In this document: positions 13,824 to 23,098 of the stretch, in pieces
Layout of the letters: every line of letters begins with the position of its first letter
How positions within the stretch are numbered: position 1 is the stretch's first letter
From: 'Osedax' symbiont bacterium Rs2_46_30_T18
GTDB lineage: Bacteria > Pseudomonadota > Gammaproteobacteria > Pseudomonadales > Balneatricaceae
Assembly: GCA_002163025.1 (NCBI GenBank)
Contig: MABF01000353.1
Span: 874 to 43,505 of the forward strand
Length of the DNA stretch: 42,632 nt
Reading direction: 5' to 3'
The notes under the pieces: generated by a model
The model's database searches: none
What the model was told of the DNA's origin: nothing
What the model saw: the letters and a program-made list of their open reading frames with translations, nothing else
Translations under genes and position numbers: made by a program

Positions 13824-16087
13824 CCCAACCTGTCAATCTTATAACTCAAGCGATAGGCATTGCTGACGACAGTAATCGAGGACAGAGCCATAGCGGCACC
13901 GGCAACCATTGGGTTAAGTAAAATGGCAAATGCCGGGTACAGCACTCCCGCTGCCACAGGAATAGCGATTATGTTATAGATAAAGGCACCAAACAGATTT
14001 TGTTTAATATTCTTTAATGTCATTCTGGAAATTTCAATCGCGTCGTTTAACGTTGTCAATGAGCCGTGGATTAATGTGATATCGGCACTGTTGATCGCCA
14101 CATCTGTCCCAGTGCCAATAGCGCAGCCTAAATTGGCCATCGCTAAAGATGGGGCATCATTGACACCATCACCGACCATCGCCACTATTTCGCCGCGCTG
14201 CTGCAGTTTGGCAATTTCCTGTAATTTTTGTTCAGAGCTCAGCCCGCCGCGATAATCTGTAATCGCTACCTGGCTGGCGATAGCAGCCACGCTCTGCTCT
14301 TTATCACCTGACAAGATGATCACTTTGAGGCCTCGCTGTTGCAGTTGCGCTATAGCAGCGGCTGAATCTGCTTTAATTGGATCGCTAATTCCCAGCAACA
14401 GTACTGCACGTCCCGCTACGCTCATCACGACTACTGACTTAGCCTGATGCATCCACTTCTCAGCCAGGGTTTGAGCGTCTTCACGCAGCCCCTGAGCCAA
14501 CCAAGTTAAACTACCCACCTTCACTTCTACACCAGCAAAGCTGGCACTGACTCCGGCACTAGTAACGCTGTTAAAATCCGTTAAGTTAACCGCTTCAGAA
14601 GAGCCAACACTTTGCTCAGAGGCAAAGTCTACCAGCGCCTGCGCCAGTGGATGCTCGGATTTTTGCTCAATTTGTAGTAACCAGTTATATAGCTGCGACT
14701 TATTCACATCCTCGTGTAAAAACATGCTGTCGGTAACACTGGGCTTGCCCGCTGTGATAGTACCGGTTTTATCTAACACTACAGTGGTTAAATCTTCGGC
14801 TACTTGCAGGGCATCACCATTTTGTATCAATATCCCACGCTTGGCGGCGAGTCCGACACCGACCATCGTCGACATAGGAGTTGCCAGCCCCAATGCGCAA
14901 GGACAAGCGACTATCAACACTGTCATAGTGGCGGTTAATACGTAGCTCCAATTACCCACTGGCGCATACCACCACCATATCAAGGCGGTGAGTAGCGCTA
15001 TCACTAATACGATAGGAACAAACACCGCGGCAATTTTATCCGCCAGCCTGCCCAGCGCCGGCTTGCTATTTTGCGCGCGCCGCACTTGCGCTATGATCTG
15101 CGCCAACATCGTATGGTTACCGACTTGGGTCACCTTAAAGGTCAGTGATCCACTGGCATTGACGGTGCTACCTATCACGCAATCGCCCAGTCCCTTGGCC
15201 ACAGCCACTGATTCGCCGCTGATCATAGACTCATCTACGGCGCTGCTGCCTGCTACCACCATACCATCCACCGGTATCGCCTCGCCGGGTTTAACCAACA
15301 CTGTGTCGCCGGGGATTAGCAGTTGTACTGGAACCTGCTGGAATTCACCTTGCTTGTCCTGCCGCCATGCCAGTTTGGGTTGCATATTTATCAAGCTTTG
15401 TACCGCTCTTGCAGTACTACCGCGCACACGGGCTTCCAAGCTTTGGCCCAAAAGAATAAAGCCCAAAATCACTACTGCCGCTTCAAAATATAAATGCTGA
15501 GCAGCCTCAGGCACCCCCTGCAATGAAAAGCTCATCAATATCAACAGCACCGCGGAGTAAACCCAGGCGCTTAAAGTACCTAAGGCTATTAATATATCCA
15601 TATTAAAGGCCAATGTTTTTAGACTCTGCCAGGCTCCACGATAAATTTTTGCCGCACAAAAAAACATGATAGCTGCACTGACCAGACCCATTAGTAGTGC
15701 TTGCAGCTGACCACTAGTGGTAGACAGCGGTGCGATCAGTCCCGACATCTGCAGTAACATCATTGCAGCGCCAGTACCTAGTGCGGTGATACTGCGATAT
15801 AGAGTCACTTTTAAATATTGTTGTTCAGCCTGCTCAATCTGCTCTCTATCTTGCTCAGATTCCACTAAGCTGGCGTCGTAGCCAGCATTGCGAATAGCTG
15901 TTATCACTTGATCATCCGCTAAATCACCGCTGATAATCGCCGTTCTGTCAGCAAAATTAATCGAAAATGATTCTAATTCAGGTTGTTGTTGCTGCAGATT
16001 GAGCAACGCTTTATCGACGGAGCGGACACAGCCTGCACAAGTGATACCTTGCAGGGAAAAGAATTGGACTTTGGATGGCGCTGACAT
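13820..16087 (-). CDS. copA: Copper-exporting P1B-type ATPase
   Basis: A 755-residue heavy-metal P-type ATPase. In order: an N-terminal HMA domain with GITCAGC (Cys17, Cys20); eight predicted membrane helices; the actuator motif SGESVAV; VACPCALGLATP near residue 395 (CPC, Cu+ or Ag+ type); DKTGTITAGKP near 437 (phosphorylated Asp); SEHPLAQAL in the N-domain; and MVGDGVNDAPSLA near 642. The C-terminal helices have the NPMVAGAAMALSS signature of Cu+ pumps. It expels cytosolic Cu+. Ribosome binding site AGGTGAG precedes ATG 16087. The promoter is of MerR-activated type, but no MerR-family regulator gene is in the window. Its stop codon lies inside a heptanucleotide repeat. Confidence 0.96.
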   Translation of the reverse strand: MSAPSKVQFFSLQGITCAGCVRSVDKALLNLQQQQPELESFSINFADRTAIISGDLADDQVITAIRNAGYDASLVESEQDREQIEQAEQQYLKVTLYRSITALGTGAAMMLLQMSGLIAPLSTTSGQLQALLMGLVSAAIMFFCAAKIYRGAWQSLKTLAFNMDILIALGTLSAWVYSAVLLILMSFSLQGVPEAAQHLYFEAAVVILGFILLGQSLEARVRGSTARAVQSLINMQPKLAWRQDKQGEFQQVPVQLLIPGDTVLVKPGEAIPVDGMVVAGSSAVDESMISGESVAVAKGLGDCVIGSTVNASGSLTFKVTQVGNHTMLAQIIAQVRRAQNSKPALGRLADKIAAVFVPIVLVIALLTALIWWWYAPVGNWSYVLTATMTVLIVACPCALGLATPMSTMVGVGLAAKRGILIQNGDALQVAEDLTTVVLDKTGTITAGKPSVTDSMFLHEDVNKSQLYNWLLQIEQKSEHPLAQALVDFASEQSVGSSEAVNLTDFNSVTSAGVSASFAGVEVKVGSLTWLAQGLREDAQTLAEKWMHQAKSVVVMSVAGRAVLLLGISDPIKADSAAAIAQLQQRGLKVIILSGDKEQSVAAIASQVAITDYRGGLSSEQKLQEIAKLQQRGEIVAMVGDGVNDAPSLAMANLGCAIGTGTDVAINSADITLIHGSLTTLNDAIEISRMTLKNIKQNLFGAFIYNIIAIPVAAGVLYPAFAILLNPMVAGAAMALSSITVVSNAYRLSYKIDRLG

Positions 16088-16140
16088 GTTTTCTCACCTC
16101 TCACTGACGGCTAATTTGGATTTAGCAGTAAACTGGCCGC

Positions 16141-16172
16141 AGTCTAAACTCTATAGTTAACTATAGAGTCAA
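16141..16172 (-). promoter_or_regulatory. MerR/CueR-type promoter and operator of copA
   Basis: On the minus strand TTGACT (16172-16167) and TAGACT (16146-16141) are 20 bp apart, the over-long spacer diagnostic of MerR-family activation. The spacer holds a perfect 22-bp palindrome (16148-16169) with arms ACTCTATAGTT / AACTATAGAGT. This is a textbook metal-responsive operator; its CTATAG arms look closer to CadR/PbrR-type than E. coli CueR sites. Confidence 0.88.
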
Positions 16173-16225
16173 GGAATATTGTAGCTAGTGCAAAATAATG
16201 ACAAAAAATTTATGAAAACACAGTC

Positions 16226-16687
16226 TTACGCTATCTTATTGAGCGCCGTATAACTGCCATCCATCTTAAAAACTAACACCTGGGCACTGTACACATTCAC
16301 TTGCAGGGCTATCCTGGCCCTGCCCTTTTGCTGTAACCGGTCACAAAAACCCTGCCACTGCTGTGCTTGCGGCATCTCTACGACGCAGCATAGATCAGCG
16401 GTGGCCGGTGCCAGATAGTGCATTTGTGACTCTCTAATGACAACGTCGTAATCGCCCAACTGTTGACGCAGCGCCAGAGTCACTAAACTCCAACCAGACA
16501 AAGTGGCCAGCGCACTGATGGAACCGCCAAAGCCTGTGCCTTTGTCATTGATATTCTCAGCCAGGGCAGCGCGTAATTGTAACGTCTGCCGATCAAAATC
16601 CAAACACTGGATTCCCATATGTTGCAGCAGTGGTATTTTCTGCTGCAACCAGCTTAAGAATTCAACTTTACTTAACTCTGAGCTCAT
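16226..16687 (-). CDS. YiiD C-terminal-type hotdog thioesterase
   Basis: A 153-residue protein with the hotdog pattern of the YiiD_C (putative thioesterase) family: LLQHMGIQCLDFDRQTLQLR, LAENINDKGTGFGGSISAL, ATLSGWSLVTLAL and VVIRESQMHYLAPATADLC. The NDKGTGFGGS segment caps the substrate site at the start of the long hotdog helix. It presumably hydrolyses an acyl thioester, substrate unknown. Its start overlaps the stop of the upstream nitroreductase by 4 bases, so the two are co-translated. Confidence 0.82.
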   Translation of the reverse strand: MSSELSKVEFLSWLQQKIPLLQHMGIQCLDFDRQTLQLRAALAENINDKGTGFGGSISALATLSGWSLVTLALRQQLGDYDVVIRESQMHYLAPATADLCCVVEMPQAQQWQGFCDRLQQKGRARIALQVNVYSAQVLVFKMDGSYTALNKIA

Positions 16688-17250
16688 AACACCGAGACAT
16701 TGCCCTGAGAGACAAACTCAGTGCTGTCCACGCTCTGCACAGTGCGAACTTTTTTCGCTGTTCCCAAATATAAAAAACCGACTATTTGCTCGCGCTCTGC
16801 CACACCTAAACTGGCTTTAACACTGGGATCAAACATCATCCCACCCGATCTCCACATAGCCCCAAGTCCCTGAGCAAACGCCGCCAACTCCAGCGCGTGC
16901 GCGGCGCAGCCGGCACTGATTATCTGCTCAATCTCCGGCACTTTCACATGTTCAGTGATACTGGCTACCACTGTAATGATCATTGGAGCCCGCAGCGGCT
17001 TGTGCAGAATTTTTTGCTGCTGTACTTCGGATAACTCAGGGTTCTTGGCAACATTAGCAGCGACAAAGACTTCACCTAACTTTTTCAGCTGCTCCCCTTC
17101 CAGTACAATCAGACGCCAGGGGCGCAGACAAGCGTGATCCGGGGCTCTGGCAGCGGCTTGATACATCACTTGTAACTGTTCCACACTTGGCCCGGGTGCG
17201 GTTAACTGTGGTGACGAAACTCGGTTATGTAACAACTCTATTGCCTGCAT
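16684..17250 (-). CDS. ydjA: NAD(P)H nitroreductase, YdjA family
   Basis: A 188-residue FMN-dependent nitroreductase of the small YdjA type. Landmarks: ELLHNRVSSPQL at the start, AAARAPDHACLRPWRLIVLE (FMN-binding RAPDH...PWR), ISAGCAAHALELAAFAQGLG with AMWRSGGMMFD following, and GFLYLGTAKK near the end. Such enzymes reduce nitro compounds or quinones; the physiological substrate is not known. It is coupled by overlap to the thioesterase gene downstream. Confidence 0.9.
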   Translation of the reverse strand: MQAIELLHNRVSSPQLTAPGPSVEQLQVMYQAAARAPDHACLRPWRLIVLEGEQLKKLGEVFVAANVAKNPELSEVQQQKILHKPLRAPMIITVVASITEHVKVPEIEQIISAGCAAHALELAAFAQGLGAMWRSGGMMFDPSVKASLGVAEREQIVGFLYLGTAKKVRTVQSVDSTEFVSQGNVSVL

Positions 17251-17310
17251 ATATTCCCTTTAATCCTCGGTGTAATCATTAGACTGAAAACAGCTATAAA
17301 TAGCAGCTCG

Positions 17311-18189
17311 TTACTGTCGCGACAGGCGCAAGTTTTCAGCCACAGCACTGACACTGCTTCGAAACGGGTTGATATCTAAGCCGCCACGGCGGATATACCG
17401 CGCATACACAGTTAACTCACTCGGCTGACATTGCTGCCAAATATCCATGAATATGTTTTCTACACACTGCTCGTGGAAATCACCGTGCTCGCGGTAGGAA
17501 ACCAGATACTTAAGCAGTGACTCGCGAACTATAGCAGGTCCCGCATAAGCAATTGAGATACTGGCCCAATCAGGTTGACCTGTTACCGGACAGTTAGATT
17601 TTAAGACGTGGCTGTAGAGTGACTCAGCTGTCAACTTGTCAGTATTTACCTGTAACAACTGTGCATCCGGGGAGTACTGTTCAATATCAACATCCAGCTC
17701 ATCGATACAAATTCCGTCGAAACGCTGCACAGCTGGCAGCTCATCTAAGTGATGAAAACGTATTAGCACTTGTGCACCTGAAGCTTTAGTCAGGTCAACT
17801 TGCATTTGCTCCAGTACTGCGCTCTCGCTATTGAAGTGGCTCAAGTTGTAAGAATTTAAATACAGCTTAAAAGATTTGGATTCGACGATGTACTTTGAGC
17901 GGGCGTCAAATCTGAATTCAGCGACTCTGACTAATGGCTTGCCCTTTGTATCTAACCAGGAAATTTCATAGCCGTTCCAGATATCGACGGCACCTGGCTG
18001 CTGCAAAAATGGCAGCGAGTGGCGCTCAATATTGCGTACACTCCAATTGATCTCACGCTCGATTGGAAAGAGTAAACTTGCGTCATATTTATTCACATAA
18101 GCGGTGTGATTACCCAGCGCAGAGGCATCTAACAGCTGTTGCTCACGCTGTAGTTGATCGCTGTTAGCTGTATCCTTGTTAGCTGTCAT
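17311..18189 (-). CDS. queF: NADPH-dependent 7-cyano-7-deazaguanine reductase (preQ0 reductase)
   Basis: A 292-residue long-form (YqcD/E. coli-like) QueF. The catalytic Cys is in SNCPVTGQPDWASI near residue 200, with the QueF motif ESKSFKLYLNSYN in the first half and HGDFHEQCVENIFMDI following (conserved Glu/His). It reduces preQ0 to preQ1 in queuosine biosynthesis for tRNA modification. The ATG overlaps the end of the ABC permease gene by 4 bases, making it the last gene of a yadG-yadH-queF unit. From memory, queF also lies near homologous ABC-2 genes and PA2817 in Pseudomonas aeruginosa, which supports an old linkage. Confidence 0.95.
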   Translation of the reverse strand: MTANKDTANSDQLQREQQLLDASALGNHTAYVNKYDASLLFPIEREINWSVRNIERHSLPFLQQPGAVDIWNGYEISWLDTKGKPLVRVAEFRFDARSKYIVESKSFKLYLNSYNLSHFNSESAVLEQMQVDLTKASGAQVLIRFHHLDELPAVQRFDGICIDELDVDIEQYSPDAQLLQVNTDKLTAESLYSHVLKSNCPVTGQPDWASISIAYAGPAIVRESLLKYLVSYREHGDFHEQCVENIFMDIWQQCQPSELTVYARYIRRGGLDINPFRSSVSAVAENLRLSRQ

Positions 18190-18959
18190 GTTCTGATTCC
18201 CCTACCTCTGTTTAACATGCTCAATGCAATGGCAAATAAGCTGACAGTAAATACTACAATGACCGCCATAGAGGTATAAATATTAATATCACTACTTCCT
18301 AGAATACCGTATCTGAAGGTGCTGACCATGTACAAAATCGGGTTTAACTGCGAGACCCCCTGCCAGAATTCGGGCAGCAGTGATATTGAATAAAACACCC
18401 CGCCAAGATAGGTCAGAGGTGTCAAGATAAAGGTCGGCACTATCGAAATATCGTCAAAGGAGTTGGCCAACATAGCATTAATAAAACCACCAGTGGCAAA
18501 CAAAATTGAGGTAAGTAAAGTTACTACTATTATAGTCGGTAAGCTATACAGTTGTAAGTCAGTAAAGAATAGCGACAGCAGTGTCACTATAAAGCCGACG
18601 ATGATCCCACGGGCCATACCGCCGATGATATAGCCAGTCAAAATGATCCAGTTGGGCATAGGCGAGACCAACATCTCCTCGACATTGCGTTGAAATTTAG
18701 CGCTGTAAAAAGAGGAGACCACATTAGAGTAGGAGTTGGTAATCACCGACATCATAATCAGGCCGGGAACAATAAACTCCATGTAGCTAAAGCCGCCCAT
18801 CTGACCAATACGACTGCCGATTAAGTTGCCAAATATTATAAAGTACAAGGTCATGGTAATCGCAGGCGGCAGTAGTGTCTGCGGCCAAATACGAGTAAAG
18901 CGGCGAATTTCCCGGCGCACAATAGTGGTTAGCGCTATCAATAACTCTTTACTCTTCAA
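18186..18959 (-). CDS. yadH: ABC-2 type transporter permease, YadH-like
   Basis: A 257-residue inner-membrane protein with six hydrophobic segments. ABC-2 landmarks are IWPQTLLPPAITMTLYFIIF at the N-terminus, MEFIVPGLIMMSVITNSYSN, FQRNVEEMLVSPMPNWIILT and LTPLTYLGGVFYSISLLPEF near the end. It pairs with the ATPase gene upstream, which it overlaps by 11 bases. The transported substrate of YadGH is unknown. Confidence 0.92.
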   Translation of the reverse strand: MKSKELLIALTTIVRREIRRFTRIWPQTLLPPAITMTLYFIIFGNLIGSRIGQMGGFSYMEFIVPGLIMMSVITNSYSNVVSSFYSAKFQRNVEEMLVSPMPNWIILTGYIIGGMARGIIVGFIVTLLSLFFTDLQLYSLPTIIVVTLLTSILFATGGFINAMLANSFDDISIVPTFILTPLTYLGGVFYSISLLPEFWQGVSQLNPILYMVSTFRYGILGSSDINIYTSMAVIVVFTVSLFAIALSMLNRGRGIRT

Positions 18960-19884
18960 TGCCTGACTCCAATTTTTTCTCTACCATGGAAATGAACATC
19001 TCTTCCAGACGGTTAGATTTGTTACGCATACTTAGTACACTGATATTCATCAGCTCAAATTGCACAAACAAATTATTCAACGATTGGTCTTTTTTTACTT
19101 CAACGACCAGAGTATGAGGATCTTCTAAACTTATTTGATAATCGACAATTTCTGGAGGATATTCCAGGTTAGCCGCTAAATCGAAGATAAAACATTCTGA
19201 GTCTAGCTGTTGTAGCAGTGCTTTGATGCTGGTATTTTGAACAATTTTACCCTGATCAATTATGGCAATGTTTTTACACAAAAACTCCGCCTCTTCCAGG
19301 TAGTGGGTCGTTAAGATAATAGTGGTGCCCGCAGCGTTTATCTGCTGCAGGAAATCCCACATAGAACGACGCATTTCGATGTCAACCCCGGCTGTTGGCT
19401 CATCTAAAATCAGCAGTTTGGGCTCATGTACCAGCGCTCTGGCAATCATCAAGCGCCGCTTCATCCCACCTGAGAGCATTCTCGCTGGGGTATCCCGTTT
19501 GTCCCAGAGACCTAGCTCGGTTAAATAGTGTTTTGAGCGTTGATCCGCCAGGGCGCCGGGCATGCCATAAAACCCCGCTTGAGTGCGAACAATATTATAA
19601 ACCGTCTCAAATGCATTGAAGTTAAATTCTTGTGGCACTACCCCTAAATATTGTTTTGCTGAGGTCATATCTTTAGCCAAATCGTGGCCAAAAATTTCAA
19701 CTGATCCTGAAGTGGCATTCACCAGTGACGAGACTATTCCTAAGGTGGTGGATTTCCCGGCGCCATTTGGCCCTAGCAAAGCAAAAAAATCTCCCTGCTG
19801 CACTTCAAAAGAAATGTTCTTTAATGCGACAAAGCCATTGCCATAAGTTTTAGATAATTGTTGTATTGATAGTGCCGCACTCAT
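18949..19884 (-). CDS. yadG: ABC transporter ATP-binding protein, YadG-like
   Basis: A 311-residue ABC ATPase. Walker A is GPNGAGKST near residue 39, the Q-loop region is VVPQEFNFN, the signature is MLSGGMKRRLMIARAL, Walker B is LLILDEPTAGVD, and the switch His is in TIILTTHYLEEAE. The last 90 residues form the regulatory extension seen in DrrA/YadG-type ATPases. It is first in the yadG-yadH-queF unit. The leader holds a GTTAAGG...CCTTAAC hairpin (19947-19970). Confidence 0.93.
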   Translation of the reverse strand: MSAALSIQQLSKTYGNGFVALKNISFEVQQGDFFALLGPNGAGKSTTLGIVSSLVNATSGSVEIFGHDLAKDMTSAKQYLGVVPQEFNFNAFETVYNIVRTQAGFYGMPGALADQRSKHYLTELGLWDKRDTPARMLSGGMKRRLMIARALVHEPKLLILDEPTAGVDIEMRRSMWDFLQQINAAGTTIILTTHYLEEAEFLCKNIAIIDQGKIVQNTSIKALLQQLDSECFIFDLAANLEYPPEIVDYQISLEDPHTLVVEVKKDQSLNNLFVQFELMNISVLSMRNKSNRLEEMFISMVEKKLESGIEE

Positions 19885-20129
19885 TCACCAGCCCCTGATT
19901 ATTAGTTATTTTGCAAGTGATATTCGCGGACTCTACAGCCATACAGGTTAAGGAGCGCATGCCCCTTAACAGCTGAGATTCTTGCTCAGTATTGGATTTA
20001 TACGAATATAGACACAAGTTCAAGCTATTTTGGGGCATACCCGGATTTTTCAAGTGCACTTTGAATCCTTAGTGCATCCATTTAGGTTAGACGTTAAAAT
20101 AGCTGCAATTTATTTATCTGAGTTTTGTC

Positions 20130-20528
20130 ATGAACCAATATCACAGTTTTCACATTCAGCTCTTAGAGCAAACTTACAACCAATTAATTTGCCGCTACCC
20201 CTTTAACGTCGAAGATTTACCCCTGCAGGAACAAGAATTTTTAGATTCTTATCTGAGCTTGATTGAGCATTGCAAAAACTTTTCAGAGGGCTATATCGAA
20301 AATGGCCAAGTACTTTGTATCAGCTGGATTCGCGCTTATTCAGAGTTAACCCCGCTTTTGCCTAGAGACCTGCTGTGGTTCTTCTCTGGGGATTGCCTGC
20401 ACTATATGCCAGATGAAGAGATAGAACAGTTTCAGCGTTTAGATGAATTACGCTATGAGGCTGAATCCGCAGCTGAGGAATTCAACTACGCCACTGAGCG
20501 GGCTAAGATCTTTAATTTAGTACACTAA
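20130..20528 (+). CDS. PA2817-family uncharacterised protein
   Basis: A 132-residue acidic protein. The conserved-looking block is ELTPLLPRDLLWFFSGDCLH followed by YMPDEEIEQFQRLDELRYEA, which I associate with the PA2817 family of pseudomonads and relatives. No signal peptide, membrane helix or catalytic motif is seen. It is divergent from yadG; since queF, ABC-2 genes and PA2817 also lie close in Pseudomonas as I recall, the neighbourhood supports the family call. Function unknown. Confidence 0.65.
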   Translation: MNQYHSFHIQLLEQTYNQLICRYPFNVEDLPLQEQEFLDSYLSLIEHCKNFSEGYIENGQVLCISWIRAYSELTPLLPRDLLWFFSGDCLHYMPDEEIEQFQRLDELRYEAESAAEEFNYATERAKIFNLVH

Positions 20529-20615
20529 AGCAGATACAACAAAGTCCGGCGTACTTGTAGCTATACATATAGACAATACCTACAGGATCTATACAGGCCG
20601 GCTCTGTATTTTACT

Positions 20616-22664
20616 TTATGGACTTTCGCCAATCACAGCAGAGGAGAAATTGATATCTTTGCGCTTCGCCTGAAACATTGCCATTTCAGCATTTCTTAAT
20701 AACTCTGGTACGCTCTCGGTATGCTCCGGCGCATAACTAGCGCCGATAGTAACATCCAGAAAATATTCCTTACCCGAAACATTAACACTTTGCTGAAACC
20801 TTGAAATGATTTTGTCAGTGACTATTTCTGCGTCAGAGATGTCACTCAGCCCCTCGAGAATAATCACAAAGTGGTCATCGCTTAACTGCGTCAGCATATC
20901 GTACTGGCGCAGACAATCCGACATGCGCTCACTGAGACTTTTAATTATCTGGCTATTTAAATCCAAATTTTCTGCGCCAATATACTTAGGTAGCCCTGTC
21001 ACTTCACAGTAGAGCAACGCCAATATTTTATATCTTTCCAGTGAACGGGAAATTGCAAAAGGTAGGTATTCCAAAAATACTTGTTTGTTGTAGTTGATCA
21101 AGCTCGGATCATTAAATGCCAACCACTCCAATCGATCCTCAGCCTTACGCTGCGCCGTGATATCAACACATATGGACAAAATTACCGGATCTATTGTGCC
21201 GGGAACAGACAGCAGTGCATGCACCCACAAAAGCACAAACACATCCCCTTTCGAGTTGCGCCACTGCGCCTCGGCTTTAACGAGAGTCTCTCCACCTAGA
21301 TATAAATAGTTGAGTGCTGCCAGGCCATCTTCTTCAAGCAAGTCAGAACAGAAAATTTCCGCGTAGGTTAACCCGGAAAAATTGTCTATTTCGAACAATT
21401 TACAGCCAGGTTGGTTTAGCGCGATAATTTCCCCACCGAGTTTTTGTACTAATATAATGGTCTGCTCGTCGTTGAGTAGTCGATCAATAAAGTTCTTTGT
21501 CTGATTTAATTCACGCACCATAGACTGTAATTTAATGGCATTGTTCGATTCAGCCTGCCGCAATACGTCCATTTTGTGACTAATCTTAGCCAACTGGCGA
21601 TCGTATTGTTGCAACTCATCGTCTAAGATTCGCCGGTCGCCCATCTGCTTAACACTGCCTGTGACTTCCTCTTCCAGACCTATAGCCTGAGACATCGCTA
21701 AAATTCTTGGTAATTGATGGGAAATACGATTAACGATGATGTACAGCAGTAGTAAACTTGTCACTAGAGAGACCAGGCCCCAGAAAAAAATGCTGCTAAT
21801 AGCCTGGTCAAACTGTTTCGCCCTATGAGTAACTTCTTGGATAAAGAGCCATTTAACCGGGTGATTGAGTTGTGAAGGCGGGTTTTCGAAACTAACTGCA
21901 TAGCGATTATCAAAAGCAGAGAGCATATAGTTGCGCTCAAATTCTAGCCGCGACTCACTGGTTGAAAGCCTCACTAGAAGCGGAATATTCAAGTTGCGGT
22001 GAGTTAGGCTGAAAATTTGCTGCTGCCAATTAGCCAGATCATCAGTTGCCGGGAATTCCTTAAACAAGCCTATCTCTAGTTGGTTTTCACCACTAAATTG
22101 CGCCAACAACGGCTTTAAATACTGCTGGATGGATAATATAGCCAGTACTTTACCGTCGAGGATCACCGGTGATACAACAAACAAACTGCACTGTTGCTGG
22201 CAATTAATTCCAGCGCTGACCTCTGCTGTTGCTACCGACTGCAATACATGCTGTTTAGCGACTGCTAGCCCTTGCCCCCATCGCTCAATTACAGATCCAT
22301 CCACGGCATATATACTTACCGAGTTGGCCAATTGATTGACGGCTATTTTTGGAAAGTGATCAGATATTTCCCTGCGTAACAATTCACTGGAGTTTCGCTC
22401 TTCTCTACTATGGGCTAAAGCGAGAGCCTGCAAGGCTTTTAGGAGGCTGGCACTGGATGAATTCAATAGCTGGTCGAGGGATCTTATTTGCTCGGCTTTA
22501 AGTAGCTTAGTATTTTGCAGGTAAACCTGCTGCTGAAAATTATAAAAGCCGCCGGCAAAGACACCGTGAATTAATACTATCAGGCAAGTTAAGGCTAAAA
22601 ACAGCTTCCAGCGGATACTTAAAAAAGGCCTTAATTTTTGACTTTCTAACTCATCACGCAACAA
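20616..22664 (-). CDS. Membrane sensor protein with PAS and degenerate GGDEF domain
   Basis: About 682 residues. A first membrane helix (LFLALTCLIVLIHGVF), a periplasmic sensor region of about 250 residues (CACHE-like), a second helix (FFWGLVSLVTSLLLLYIIVN), a coiled coil, a PAS domain ending in SICVDITAQRKAEDRL, and a C-terminal GGDEF-fold domain. The active-site loop reads LSDDHFVIIL where active cyclases have GGDEF or GGEEF, and the start of the domain is FNDPSLINYN rather than DxLTGLxN, so cyclase activity is unlikely. No EAL follows. The start is uncertain: TTG 22664 or 22661 has GGGAG just upstream; GTG 22718 is possible but lacks a ribosome binding site. Confidence 0.82.
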   Translation of the reverse strand: MLRDELESQKLRPFLSIRWKLFLALTCLIVLIHGVFAGGFYNFQQQVYLQNTKLLKAEQIRSLDQLLNSSSASLLKALQALALAHSREERNSSELLRREISDHFPKIAVNQLANSVSIYAVDGSVIERWGQGLAVAKQHVLQSVATAEVSAGINCQQQCSLFVVSPVILDGKVLAILSIQQYLKPLLAQFSGENQLEIGLFKEFPATDDLANWQQQIFSLTHRNLNIPLLVRLSTSESRLEFERNYMLSAFDNRYAVSFENPPSQLNHPVKWLFIQEVTHRAKQFDQAISSIFFWGLVSLVTSLLLLYIIVNRISHQLPRILAMSQAIGLEEEVTGSVKQMGDRRILDDELQQYDRQLAKISHKMDVLRQAESNNAIKLQSMVRELNQTKNFIDRLLNDEQTIILVQKLGGEIIALNQPGCKLFEIDNFSGLTYAEIFCSDLLEEDGLAALNYLYLGGETLVKAEAQWRNSKGDVFVLLWVHALLSVPGTIDPVILSICVDITAQRKAEDRLEWLAFNDPSLINYNKQVFLEYLPFAISRSLERYKILALLYCEVTGLPKYIGAENLDLNSQIIKSLSERMSDCLRQYDMLTQLSDDHFVIILEGLSDISDAEIVTDKIISRFQQSVNVSGKEYFLDVTIGASYAPEHTESVPELLRNAEMAMFQAKRKDINFSSAVIGESP

Positions 22665-22867
22665 TTTAACTCCCGGGCGACACAAGCAATGACAATAGAA
22701 AATATTGAGAGTTATCACTTTAGTTTAAAATGTCAAAAAAACCAATGATATTAATGATAAAGATAATATTTTCGATCGATTAGAGCAGCTTTACAGCAGC
22801 AAAAAAAGAGAGAGATATGAATGATAAAAATTATGGGGAGCTGAAAGAGATAGGAAAGTGAAAAAAA

Positions 22868-22943
22868 TGGCGTCCCATAGGGGGTTCGAACCCCTGTTAC
22901 CGCCGTGAAAGGGCGGTGTCCTAGACCACTAGACGAATGGGAC
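22868..22943 (-). tRNA. tRNA-Glu (anticodon UUC), copy 1 by coordinate
   Basis: A 76-nt cloverleaf with encoded CCA. Anticodon stem-loop CCGCC-CTTTCAC-GGCGG, T-loop GGTTCGAACC, acceptor GTCCCAT/ATGGGAC. Last tRNA of the array in transcription order; a run of seven T follows the CCA. Confidence 0.98.
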
Positions 22944-22980
22944 GTACAATATTAAATATTGAAAACAATAGTTAATATAT

Positions 22981-23056
22981 TGGAGCGGGAAACCGGGTTC
23001 GAACCGGCGACCTCGACCTTGGCAAGGTCGCGCTCTACCAACTGAGCTATTCCCGC
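22981..23056 (-). tRNA. tRNA-Gly (anticodon GCC), copy 1
   Basis: A 76-nt cloverleaf with encoded CCA. Anticodon stem-loop CGACC-TTGCCAA-GGTCG, acceptor GCGGGAA/TTCCCGC, T-loop GGTTCGAACC. Confidence 0.98.
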
Positions 23057-23098
23057 AATCAGTATTAATAACTTAAGAGCTATTAGTACAAATAAAAA

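Noticed and set aside
22745-22772. AT-rich GATATTAATGATAAAGATAAT upstream of the degenerate GGDEF gene, resembling a Fur site
   Set aside because: It matches only scattered hexamers of the Fur consensus and lacks the palindrome; the region is simply AT-rich.
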